Positions 1-6,149 are shown, counted from the first letter of the stretch. The stretch: 6,615 nt of DNA from Candidatus Poseidoniaceae archaeon (GCA_013329865.1 DUJJ01000070.1:2548-9162); one strand, 5' to 3'. Notes: a model not told the origin generated them from the letters alone. Program-made: numbers and translations.

Positions 1-1088
1 CCTGGCATTCTTCCAGCTACTGGATGAATAGCATACGAGACTTCAGTATCATATTTTTCAGCAATTAGATCAGCGAATTCCTTAACCTGATGTTGGCACT
101 GTGATACTGCCATTCCATAACCCGGAACAATGATTACTTTTTGAGCACCATCCAGCATCATTGCCACCTCGTCTGCATCAGAACCAACCTTGGTGCGAGT
201 AAGGGATTGCTTTTCACCGGAGCCACCAAACGCTTTGAACAATACATCTGGCAATGTTCTATTCATTGCCTTACACATGATGAACGTGAGAATTAGTCCA
301 GATGCCCCCACTAAAGAACCTGCAACAATCAAAACTGAATTGTTAATTATAAAACCGGTGAATGCCGCAGCGATACCGGAAAGTGAGTTTAGTAATGACA
401 CGACTACCGGCATATCAGCACCACCAATAGGCAGCACCAGCAATATGCCAAGCAGTGATGAAACTCCTATCAGAGCATAAACAACATTTTTGTCAGTCGG
501 GTTATCGATTCCGTAATAAATCAGGGCAAAAGCAGCAATAATTAGCAAAACCTTGACTCCGTTTAGCCAACTTGGGCCCCATGTTGGCGTTTTAATCCAC
601 TTCCCAAAAATTTCAATGCCACCTTTCAACTTGAGCATTGCTAGCAATGAACCTGACAAAGTCATCCAACCAACCAGTGCAGAGAGTCCGGCTGCAACCA
701 TGGTAACAGTAAGTTGTAGCCCAGTTGGCAAGGCAGTACCTTCAATGTAGCGCCATGTTTCAGACAGGGCTACTAAAGCAGAGGCAGCACCACCAAACCC
801 GTTGAATAAAGCGACTAACTCAGGCATTCCCGTCATTTCAACTTTAACTGCCATCCAATATCCGATAGAGGAACCAATAACTAATCCAGCAATTATTAAT
901 GTCCATTCAGCATCGGCTTCGGCTAATTGCATGTCCAGTATAGTGGTAATCACGGCAACTAACATACCCATTGCACCTAGTTGGTTACCACGCGGTGCGG
1001 TTCGTGGATGGCCGAGTTTCTTTAGTCCAAAGATGAACAATGCTGCGGCGATAAGGTAGCCAATTGACGTCCATTCACTAAATTCCAA
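1..1088 (-). CDS. pntB: NAD(P) transhydrogenase subunit beta (partial, 3' end beyond the window)
   Basis: This is the beta subunit of the proton-translocating transhydrogenase, an inner membrane enzyme that moves hydride between NADH and NADP, driven by protons. The 362 codons present hold the multi-helix membrane domain (about residues 8-275) and the first part of the NADP-binding domain III. Visible landmarks are the GGADMPVVV stretch (D225) with N234 nine residues later, the same spacing as the E. coli Asp213/Asn222 pair; IMCKAMNR at 270-277; the NADP-binding PGYGMAVSQCQ at 322-332; and HPVAGRMPG at the edge. About 80 residues of the usual 460 are missing off the left edge. I place the start at a TTG at 1088: GGAGG lies 8 nt upstream, and the pntAB stop is one base away. 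At the position of the E. coli proton-channel His91 there is Asn96, in the sequence FNGFGG. Confidence 0.96.
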   Translation of the reverse strand, partial: MEFSEWTSIGYLIAAALFIFGLKKLGHPRTAPRGNQLGAMGMLVAVITTILDMQLAEADAEWTLIIAGLVIGSSIGYWMAVKVEMTGMPELVALFNGFGGAASALVALSETWRYIEGTALPTGLQLTVTMVAAGLSALVGWMTLSGSLLAMLKLKGGIEIFGKWIKTPTWGPSWLNGVKVLLIIAAFALIYYGIDNPTDKNVVYALIGVSSLLGILLVLPIGGADMPVVVSLLNSLSGIAAAFTGFIINNSVLIVAGSLVGASGLILTFIMCKAMNRTLPDVLFKAFGGSGEKQSLTRTKVGSDADEVAMMLDGAQKVIIVPGYGMAVSQCQHQVKEFADLIAEKYDTEVSYAIHPVAGRMP

Positions 1089-1089
1089 A

Positions 1090-1401
1090 TCAGGCCCCTC
1101 CCTTCTTTTTGCCAGCAATCATATTGAGCATTCGATTAGTGACTGCAAAGCCACCTACAACATTGATCATCGCCAATACAACCGCAATAAATGCCAAAAT
1201 TCCTGAAAATGCAGTATCACCTGCCTCGTAAGCGACGTTTGCACCAATCAACGCTCCAACAATACTGATGCCAGAAATAGCGTTAGCACCGCTCATTAAT
1301 GGAGTGTGCAGGGTTGCAGGTACCTTAGTAATCAGTTCAAAGCCAAGGAATATAGACAACACAAATAATGTGATGCTACCAATTAATAACTCCGGTGTCA
1401 T
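1090..1401 (-). CDS. pntAB: NAD(P) transhydrogenase subunit alpha-2 (membrane part of alpha)
   Basis: This 103-aa membrane protein corresponds to the C-terminal membrane part of E. coli PntA, here encoded as its own gene as in Rhodospirillum rubrum and Thermus. Three hydrophobic segments are visible, at about residues 5-24, 42-58 and 65-87. The family signature LHTPLMSGANAISGI is at 31-45, and a basic tail (KKK) follows. His32 lies in that signature; in enzymes lacking the beta-subunit histidine, an alpha-2 histidine in this region is thought to serve the proton path (family knowledge, not shown here). The ATG overlaps the pntAA stop as ATGA, and GGTGAT lies 3 nt upstream. It sits in the expected order between pntAA and pntB. 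Confidence 0.95.
   Translation of the reverse strand: MTPELLIGSITLFVLSIFLGFELITKVPATLHTPLMSGANAISGISIVGALIGANVAYEAGDTAFSGILAFIAVVLAMINVVGGFAVTNRMLNMIAGKKKGGA
1097..1101 (-). promoter_or_regulatory. Ribosome binding site that sets the pntB TTG start
   Basis: GGAGG, inside a longer purine run, ends 8 nt before the TTG at 1088. It lies within the last codons of pntAB, so translation of the two subunits is probably coupled. No in-frame ATG occurs near here, so this site is the main reason for choosing the TTG. Confidence 0.7.
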
Positions 1402-2561
1402 TCTATCACCCCCGCTAATCTGGTCTGCTTATCATGCATTTTCCCGTCAGAGCAAATTAGGACTCCGCCCATGCCACTGACATAGAAATCCGAACCTTCA
1501 GGCGCCCCAAACAGTATATCATCATCCTCATTGATGGTTATTGCACCATCGCTTACAAGTGAAGTAATGAATGTAGTTAGATTGTTTGAGTATAGCATGC
1601 TTGCTGTGTTGGCAATTGTGCCGGGTAAATTAGAGGTACCAACAATTATCACGCCGTTGTTAGTGGTGACTATTTCACCCACCTTGGTGTCCTCGCAGTT
1701 GCCACCAACATCAGCGTTCATATCAACGATAACCGCTCCTGATTTGAACTCCTCAACAGCTTTGCTAGGTACTGTTATCGGGGCAGGTCTACCAAATATT
1801 CTTGCAGTGGTTATGACTATGTCAGCATCTTTTGCAACCCCGCAAACAGTCTCATTCACTTTCTGAATAAACTCCGGCGTCAATGGTTTTGCATAGCCAG
1901 ATTCGTCCTCAAAATCATCCATGCCGTCGACCTCGATAAATCGACCACCGACAGACTCAATTTGCTCGGCTGCAGATTTCCTCACATCAGAAGCATAAAC
2001 AATCGCGCCTAATCGCTTAGCAGTGGCAATCGCTTGTAGTCCAGCCACTCCACTTCCCATCACCACGACCTTGGCTGGTCTCACAGTACCGGCAGACGTA
2101 GTCATCATCGGTATCCCTTTTGGGACATTTGCTGCACCAAGTAATACGGCCTTGTAACCCGCTAGATTATCCTGACTTGAGTTTACATCCATCGATTGGG
2201 CTCGGGATAGTCTTCGTGGAATCATGTCCATTGACATAAGGGTTATTTTGGCCTTAATGGATTGTTTGACATAATCTGGATTTCTGAATGGATCAGCGAC
2301 GCAAGCCAAGTTTGTCTGCTCTGCGATACCCTCGACGCCAGGGAAATTAATACATATTATATTCTCACAACCAAGGGCATCTTGACGAGTAACTAATTTA
2401 GCACCCGCGGCTTCATAATCAGCATCAGAATAATTTGCCGCGATTCCAGCGCCCTTCTCAACGAGGACTTCGAATCCTGCTTTTAGCAGTTTTTTCATAC
2501 TCGATGGAACAATTCCAACTCTTGTTTCATTCTCTGGTTCTTTAGGCACACCAAGTCTCAA
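1398..2561 (-). CDS. pntAA: NAD(P) transhydrogenase subunit alpha-1 (NAD(H)-binding domain I)
   Basis: This is the soluble NAD(H)-binding component of the proton-translocating transhydrogenase, which docks on the membrane subunits. The 387 aa match the usual length of a stand-alone alpha-1 subunit. The N-terminus has the PKE..NETRV motif. The RQD loop SRAQSMDVNSS carries R117, Q122, D125 and S128 at the family spacing. The Rossmann motif GSGVAG (169-174) is followed by D192, the acidic residue expected to bind the NAD ribose, and the mobile loop TTARIFGRPAP is at 251-261. I chose the TTG at 2561: it gives MRLGVPKE, matching the E. coli start MRIGIPRE, with GGTGAT 4 nt upstream. A longer frame from a TTG at 2582 adds seven residues but has no such site. 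The relatives alanine dehydrogenase and saccharopine dehydrogenase are excluded by the pntAB-pntB neighbours. The loop residues R254 and F256 differ from the usual TTALIPG. Confidence 0.96.
   Translation of the reverse strand: MRLGVPKEPENETRVGIVPSSMKKLLKAGFEVLVEKGAGIAANYSDADYEAAGAKLVTRQDALGCENIICINFPGVEGIAEQTNLACVADPFRNPDYVKQSIKAKITLMSMDMIPRRLSRAQSMDVNSSQDNLAGYKAVLLGAANVPKGIPMMTTSAGTVRPAKVVVMGSGVAGLQAIATAKRLGAIVYASDVRKSAAEQIESVGGRFIEVDGMDDFEDESGYAKPLTPEFIQKVNETVCGVAKDADIVITTARIFGRPAPITVPSKAVEEFKSGAVIVDMNADVGGNCEDTKVGEIVTTNNGVIIVGTSNLPGTIANTASMLYSNNLTTFITSLVSDGAITINEDDDILFGAPEGSDFYVSGMGGVLICSDGKMHDKQTRLAGVIE
1405..1412 (-). promoter_or_regulatory. Ribosome binding site of pntAB
   Basis: GGGGTGAT, complementary to the 16S rRNA 3' end (AUCACCUCC), lies 3 nt before the pntAB ATG. 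It sits inside the last codons of pntAA, consistent with translational coupling. Confidence 0.65.
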
Positions 2562-2565
2562 ATTT

Positions 2566-2571
2566 ATCACC
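2566..2571 (-). promoter_or_regulatory. Ribosome binding site that sets the pntAA start
   Basis: GGTGAT ends 4 nt before the TTG at 2561. It favours this start over the upstream TTG at 2582 and the GTG at 2570, and agrees with where homologous proteins begin. Confidence 0.6.
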
Positions 2572-2617
2572 GTCCCACGCAAAAGATTCGGGACATTTCA
2601 CGCCAGTCATAGGCGGC

Positions 2618-2628
2618 TTTTAGATAAG
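2618..2628 (-). promoter_or_regulatory. Candidate TATA box of the pnt operon
   Basis: On the minus strand, CTTATCTAAAA is the best AT-rich TATA-like element ahead of pntAA. An archaeal start site about 25 bp downstream would fall near 2598 and leave a leader of roughly 37 nt before the TTG, with room for the GGTGAT site. This is by eye only; another AT-rich patch lies near 2660-2666. Confidence 0.3.
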
Positions 2629-2675
2629 ACGCTTGCTAATCATATCAGGTTGCATCGGCAATTAAACCATCTAAC

Positions 2676-2685
2676 TTATTTTATG
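2676..2685 (+). promoter_or_regulatory. Candidate TATA box of mdh
   Basis: TTATTTTATG sits about 38 bp before the mdh ATG. A start about 25 bp downstream of its centre would fall near 2705, giving a short leader of about 14 nt. The 8-bp palindrome CTAATTAG at 2699-2706 lies at the predicted start, where a repressor could bind. Both points are inference. Confidence 0.35.
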
Positions 2686-2718
2686 TCTAATCTTGGGGCT
2701 AATTAGAGGGTTAGAGTT

Positions 2719-3657
2719 ATGTCCAATTCAAAGAAAAAAATAGCGGTTATAGGGGCAGGAAATGTAGGAGCGACGTGTGCATTTGTTCTAGCACAGAAAA
2801 AACTTGGAGACATTGTGTTACTTGATATCTACGAGGGATTTGCCAAGGGTAAGGCATTAGATATGTCACAGAATGGTCAGGTGCTTAATTACGATGGCAG
2901 TCTAACTGGGACAGCGAATTATGAAGATATCGCTGGGGCTGATGTTGTTGTGGTAACATCCGGATTTCCCCGCCAGCCGGGAATGACCAGAGAGGATTTA
3001 ATTGCAAAAAATGCCAGTATTGTAAAGCAGGTTGGTGAGGGAATCCGTGATTACGCGCCTGACAGCATCATCATTATGGTAACTAATCCTCTAGACTTAA
3101 TGACGTACCACATGCAAAAAGTTACTGGATTCCCTTCACACAGAGTCTGCGGCCAAGCGGGAATTCTAGACAGCGCTCGAATGACACACTTCGTCGCTGA
3201 TGCGGTGGGTTGTTCTGAAGAGGACGTCCAAGCAATGGTCCTTGGTGGTCACGGCGATACAATGGTCCCATTGCCGAGATTTACCACTGCAGGCGGTATT
3301 GCAATAACTCACTTGCTCAGTGGTGAGACAATCGAAGCCATCTGTCAAAGGACGGCTTCTGGGGGTGGAGAGATTGTCAAACTTCTTGAGCGAGGCTCTG
3401 CATTTTATGCTCCTGGTTCTGCAGCGGCGATAATGGCGGAGGCGGTATTAAAAGATCGCAAGCGATTGATTCCTGCATCGGCTTACTTAACCGGTCAATA
3501 CGGCTTGGAGGATGTATACATTGGCGTTCCAGTGATACTTGGGGCTAATGGTATTGAGCGCATTATTGAATTGGACTTGAGTGCTGATGAACTAGCTAGT
3601 TTACAAAATTCCGGCAATTTTTACAAGTCCCAGCTGACTGATATTTTAGGTTACTAA
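2719..3657 (+). CDS. mdh: Malate dehydrogenase, NAD-dependent, LDH-like type
   Basis: This cytosolic enzyme interconverts malate and oxaloacetate with NAD(H) as the last step of the TCA cycle. The 312 aa are a normal full length. The nucleotide-binding GAGNVG is at 12-17, and D36 at the end of the second strand favours NAD over NADP. The substrate loop FPRQPGMTREDL holds R85 and R91; arginine at 85, where lactate dehydrogenases have glutamine, points to malate. N123 (VTNPLD), D151 and R154 (LDSAR), and the catalytic H178 (GGHGDTMVPLPR) complete the active site. GAGGG, 8 nt before the ATG, is a plausible ribosome site. The gene is divergent from the pnt operon across a gap of about 157 bp and runs tail-to-tail into ygfZ. 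NADH from malate could feed the adjacent transhydrogenase to make NADPH (inference from neighbourhood). Confidence 0.96.
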   Translation: MSNSKKKIAVIGAGNVGATCAFVLAQKKLGDIVLLDIYEGFAKGKALDMSQNGQVLNYDGSLTGTANYEDIAGADVVVVTSGFPRQPGMTREDLIAKNASIVKQVGEGIRDYAPDSIIIMVTNPLDLMTYHMQKVTGFPSHRVCGQAGILDSARMTHFVADAVGCSEEDVQAMVLGGHGDTMVPLPRFTTAGGIAITHLLSGETIEAICQRTASGGGEIVKLLERGSAFYAPGSAAAIMAEAVLKDRKRLIPASAYLTGQYGLEDVYIGVPVILGANGIERIIELDLSADELASLQNSGNFYKSQLTDILGY

Positions 3658-4352
3658 ACCCTTCTAATTGCTAGCGATTGTTTAGTTCCTTTGGTCGTAA
3701 TTTTTTGATTATCTACTTCCTCATTGGCAATCACGAATAGTTCACGCATCCCATTATTTCTTGAACGCATGCGAGTAAGCACTTCCTGCCCCGTGTAACA
3801 TCCTTTGCTCTCGTGGACCTGAGAGTTAAGTCCGCATTGGTATGGGTTTACTTTGCTGGTAATTTCATAACCGTGCCAAGGAATGAGTTTTGCCACACGC
3901 CAGTCAATGAATGATTGATAATCTAATGATAATGGTAAGCGTTTGTGTTTTTTGGAATATATCTCAAAGGAATATAAACTGTTAACTTTGACGGATGTAA
4001 ACCCATCTTCATTTGAGACCGTTGCAGAGTTATGGTCTTCATCGTACACTAAATCGATATAATTTAGATTACTAACATCGTTTATAGTAACCTTCTGAGT
4101 CAAAATTTTGCTGTTGAAGTAGCTCATTAACTCGTCATTATTTTCACTGATAGTTATCGAAATAAGCATGTCATTGAGCATGAAAAGGTGCAGTTGCGCC
4201 ATTATTTTTGCCTTGGTTGTTAGAACCAAAGTATTGATTATTTCTTGTGTGCTAAAATCTATTTTATTAGATGAGAGACCGTCAATAAATCGGTATCGGT
4301 CATCCCCTGAAAAGATAAGCAGACTAGCCTTATCAAATGCCAACCTCGGCAT
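3654..4352 (-). CDS. ygfZ: YgfZ/GcvT-like folate-binding Fe-S cluster assembly protein, short form
   Basis: This family (COG0354, relative of the glycine-cleavage T protein) helps mature or repair certain Fe-S enzymes, with tetrahydrofolate as likely cofactor. The diagnostic stretch is near the C-terminus: WHGYEITSKVNPYQCGL followed by KGCYTGQEVLTR, with the conserved Cys185. The N-terminal region (about 1-100) has the expected GLSSNKI-type pattern but is divergent and rich in Ile, Ser and Asn. At 232 aa it is well short of the roughly 326 aa of E. coli YgfZ. Only about 42 residues follow the signature, so most of the C-terminal beta domain is missing. No continuation is seen in another frame, because the stop sits inside the mdh 3' end. 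GGTGAT lies 5 nt before the ATG, right after the upstream carrier's stop, so the two genes are co-transcribed and probably coupled. It is not a true GcvT, which is much longer. Confidence 0.85.
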   Translation of the reverse strand: MPRLAFDKASLLIFSGDDRYRFIDGLSSNKIDFSTQEIINTLVLTTKAKIMAQLHLFMLNDMLISITISENNDELMSYFNSKILTQKVTINDVSNLNYIDLVYDEDHNSATVSNEDGFTSVKVNSLYSFEIYSKKHKRLPLSLDYQSFIDWRVAKLIPWHGYEITSKVNPYQCGLNSQVHESKGCYTGQEVLTRMRSRNNGMRELFVIANEEVDNQKITTKGTKQSLAIRRV

Positions 4353-4357
4353 TGATT

Positions 4358-4363
4358 ATCACC
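4358..4363 (-). promoter_or_regulatory. Ribosome binding site of ygfZ
   Basis: GGTGAT lies in the 11-nt gap between the carrier gene's stop and the ygfZ ATG, 5 nt before the start codon. It supports the chosen start. Confidence 0.65.
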
Positions 4364-4744
4364 CTAGGCAAATGATTCGCCACAACCACAAGATGATTTC
4401 GCATTTGGATTGTTAATCTTAAACCCGCCACCCATCAGTCGATCTTCATAGTCGATTTCAATGCCATTCAGCAGGTGACTTGAAGAGTTTGGGACTAATA
4501 TTCGAAAACCAGATATCGCTAATTCTTGGCAATCAATTTCTGTTTGTTCAACAATCTGTAGGTCATACATGTAACCTGAGCATCCGCCAGACAAAACTCC
4601 AACAAGGAGCGCCATACTTCTATCATCGCCGAACGCCTGTTCTAACATTGATTGAGCATTTTCTGTGATTGTTAATTCTACATTAACAACCTCTGGCTTC
4701 TGTACCACAATGGGGCTGGCGCTTTCACAAGTTCCACAATCCAT
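4364..4744 (-). CDS. A-type iron-sulfur carrier protein (ErpA/IscA/SufA family)
   Basis: A-type carriers accept Fe-S clusters from the scaffold machinery and pass them to target apoproteins. The three cluster-binding cysteines are present: C55 in GGCSGYMYDL, and C119 and C121 in NPNAKSSCGCGESF near the C-terminus. The core (about 24-126) is full length. It has an unusual 20-residue N-terminal extension beginning MDCGTC, which adds a CxxC pair (C3, C6), and C72 is a further cysteine. The ATG at 4744 lacks a well-placed ribosome site (GGAAGG is 13 nt upstream), so the transcript may have a very short leader, or the start may lie further in. The next gene, ygfZ, also serves Fe-S proteins, which supports a small Fe-S maturation operon. 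I cannot choose between the erpA, iscA and sufA names from this sequence. Confidence 0.93.
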   Translation of the reverse strand: MDCGTCESASPIVVQKPEVVNVELTITENAQSMLEQAFGDDRSMALLVGVLSGGCSGYMYDLQIVEQTEIDCQELAISGFRILVPNSSSHLLNGIEIDYEDRLMGGGFKINNPNAKSSCGCGESFA

Positions 4745-4788
4745 AATAATCCCAAAACCTTCCTATCTATCAATATGTGCATGTTATG

Positions 4789-4796
4789 ATTTAAAA
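4789..4796 (-). promoter_or_regulatory. Candidate TATA box of the Fe-S carrier-ygfZ operon
   Basis: TTTTAAAT on the minus strand lies just after the regulator gene's stop, about 45 bp before the carrier's ATG. A start about 25 bp downstream would leave a leader of roughly 20 nt. It would separate this operon from the regulator upstream, although read-through across the 52-nt gap is also possible. Confidence 0.35.
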
Positions 4797-6140
4797 TTAT
4801 TCGATTATGGTAATTTCATAACAGCACGAGCTTTCGTCATCTGAACACTCTCTTCGGCACGATTCTACCGTCTTGTTATAACGTTCTTTTACAACTCCAG
4901 CGATGACACTTTCGTCCATGTTGCAAAACATCAGGGATGTTTCTGGCTGACCGTCACAGGCATTGCCGTCAAATACGGTAATCATTCTCGGCGGTAGTTT
5001 ATCGAATTCTAGGTCACCCATTCCAAGATCTTGCCATTCTGTCTTGATATTATTCCAGAACAATTCATCACTATCTATGTGTTGTAATTTGACGGCCAAC
5101 TCCTGACCTATCCTGAACCCAACATCTTGAAACAATTGACTGGTGTTAATACCTAGAGCAGAGAGAGTATTTGATTGTGGAATTAGTTCATTGTCAACCA
5201 CTTGTCCGTTTCTGGTTAATACGGCATTGGTGTTTCTGTTCATTCCCATCTTAATCGATTGTTTGAATCGCTCATAAAATGAACCATCTCCAAGTGATAA
5301 TCTAAGCGGTTCAGTCATCATCCCATCGATAAGTTTCGCTTTAGCAGTGTGATAGGATGATGCTGCATTCCACTGAATATTGAGCAGTTCACTTTGTGCG
5401 GTTAGCAGCATGTCTGACTCCATTAATATGGCAGTGTCTTCTTTTCCACGACCAGTTGGAGATTCTTCAGTTTGGACGAATTGTATTCCAACTTCATTAT
5501 CGACAAAGACTCCGCAGAGGTTGAAATCAGGGTGGTGACGAATTTCTATTCTCGGGTCCAATTTGTCGTAGAATCGGACGGTTTTTTCATCAATACAGAC
5601 GACTAGTTTGACATCTACGCCACGATTTAGTGCTTCTTTGACCGAATCCATACATCCGGAGCGAAGCATGTGAAGAATACCCCACTTCCCAAGTAACAAC
5701 CAGATTTTCTCTTCTGCTTCTGAGACTATAGATTCTATTGTTGCGTGAATTGTGTGCCGATCTTTTAGCACTGAAAATGAATCTTCATCATGTGGCGGTT
5801 GGTTAACTACGATGGCGAAATGCCCTGATTTTGTCAGTGACTCAAGGTTTTCATTCATCCTGCGAAGGTCCATTTCTTTAGTTCTGATAATTTGCTTGAA
5901 TACTTCGTTGATGGTCATGCCGAAGAATCTTATCGGTTTGTCAAGTGTGGCTTTAACCAGGCCTTTTTCTTGTAATTTTTTCAGTGAATTGTATGCATCC
6001 ATACGAGATAGTCCTAGACGTTTACCGATTTCGCTCGCTTTGGCTGGAGCTTGACATGCCATGTCGATGATTAGCATAGCATGCTTTTCATCAAGGCCTG
6101 CTTCGATTAGTTTCTGTATTACGTCCTGGTTGTCAGCCAA
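4797..6140 (-). CDS. TrmB-type transcriptional regulator with PLD-like sensor and V4R-like C-terminal domain
   Basis: A 447-aa DNA-binding regulator. Residues 7-75 form a TrmB-type winged helix: the recognition region KASEIGKRLGLSRMDAYNSL is followed by a wing with KGLVKATLDKPIRFFG. A short charged, helical linker comes next (about 78-105). Residues 125-265 resemble the PLD-like effector domain of TrmB proteins, in degenerate form: RHHPDFNLCGVFVDN stands where PLD enzymes have the HKD motif, so it should sense rather than catalyse. Residues 285-447 look like a V4R small-molecule-binding domain, with GFRIGQELA and a cysteine-rich end (C395, C406, C428, C432, C439, C440, then YEITI). Family and domain 1 are sure; the V4R call is from pattern only. 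The start is TTG, chosen for a GGTGAT 3 nt upstream, which overlaps the TPR gene's stop. The ligand and targets are unknown; a metal or redox signal is possible given the cysteines. Confidence 0.85.
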   Translation of the reverse strand: MADNQDVIQKLIEAGLDEKHAMLIIDMACQAPAKASEIGKRLGLSRMDAYNSLKKLQEKGLVKATLDKPIRFFGMTINEVFKQIIRTKEMDLRRMNENLESLTKSGHFAIVVNQPPHDEDSFSVLKDRHTIHATIESIVSEAEEKIWLLLGKWGILHMLRSGCMDSVKEALNRGVDVKLVVCIDEKTVRFYDKLDPRIEIRHHPDFNLCGVFVDNEVGIQFVQTEESPTGRGKEDTAILMESDMLLTAQSELLNIQWNAASSYHTAKAKLIDGMMTEPLRLSLGDGSFYERFKQSIKMGMNRNTNAVLTRNGQVVDNELIPQSNTLSALGINTSQLFQDVGFRIGQELAVKLQHIDSDELFWNNIKTEWQDLGMGDLEFDKLPPRMITVFDGNACDGQPETSLMFCNMDESVIAGVVKERYNKTVESCRRECSDDESSCCYEITIIE

Positions 6141-6143
6141 ATA

Positions 6144-6149
6144 ATCACC
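6144..6149 (-). promoter_or_regulatory. Ribosome binding site that sets the regulator's TTG start
   Basis: GGTGAT ends 3 nt before the TTG at 6140 and contains the TGA stop of the upstream TPR gene. It supports both the TTG start and coupled translation of the pair. Confidence 0.65.

Noticed and set aside
190..480. Plus-strand open frames opposite pntB (190-480, 553-750, 802-1059)
   Set aside because: They lie antisense to a continuous, highly conserved PntB reading frame, match no family I recognise and have low-complexity Pro/Ser/Ile composition typical of shadow frames.
1268..1866. Plus-strand open frames opposite pntAB and pntAA (1268-1480, 1531-1866)
   Set aside because: The minus-strand frames encode recognisable transhydrogenase subunits; these are mirror frames without a promoter or ribosome site.
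2562..2718. A small RNA or riboswitch in the pnt-mdh gap
   Set aside because: I see no stable stem-loop or conserved riboswitch core; AT-rich promoter elements explain the stretch.
3166..3348. Minus-strand open frame inside mdh
   Set aside because: It is opposite the malate dehydrogenase catalytic region and is a by-product of that coding sequence.
2719..3657. Lactate dehydrogenase
   Set aside because: The substrate loop has arginine at residue 85 (FPRQPGMTR), the malate-type residue, where lactate enzymes have glutamine.
3600..3660. A frameshift truncating ygfZ
   Set aside because: The sequence past the stop is the antisense of the mdh C-terminus, and no frame there continues a YgfZ-like domain.
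3654..4352. Glycine-cleavage aminomethyltransferase (GcvT)
   Set aside because: The protein is far shorter than GcvT and carries the YgfZ-specific KGCYTGQE motif instead of GcvT-type features.
4745..4796. An intrinsic terminator after the regulator gene
   Set aside because: Only a short T run and no GC-rich hairpin are visible, too little to call.
5752..6054. Plus-strand open frame opposite the regulator's N-terminus
   Set aside because: It is antisense to the clear winged-helix region and resembles no known protein; the same reasoning removes 4168-4416, 4480-4668 and 6163-6348.
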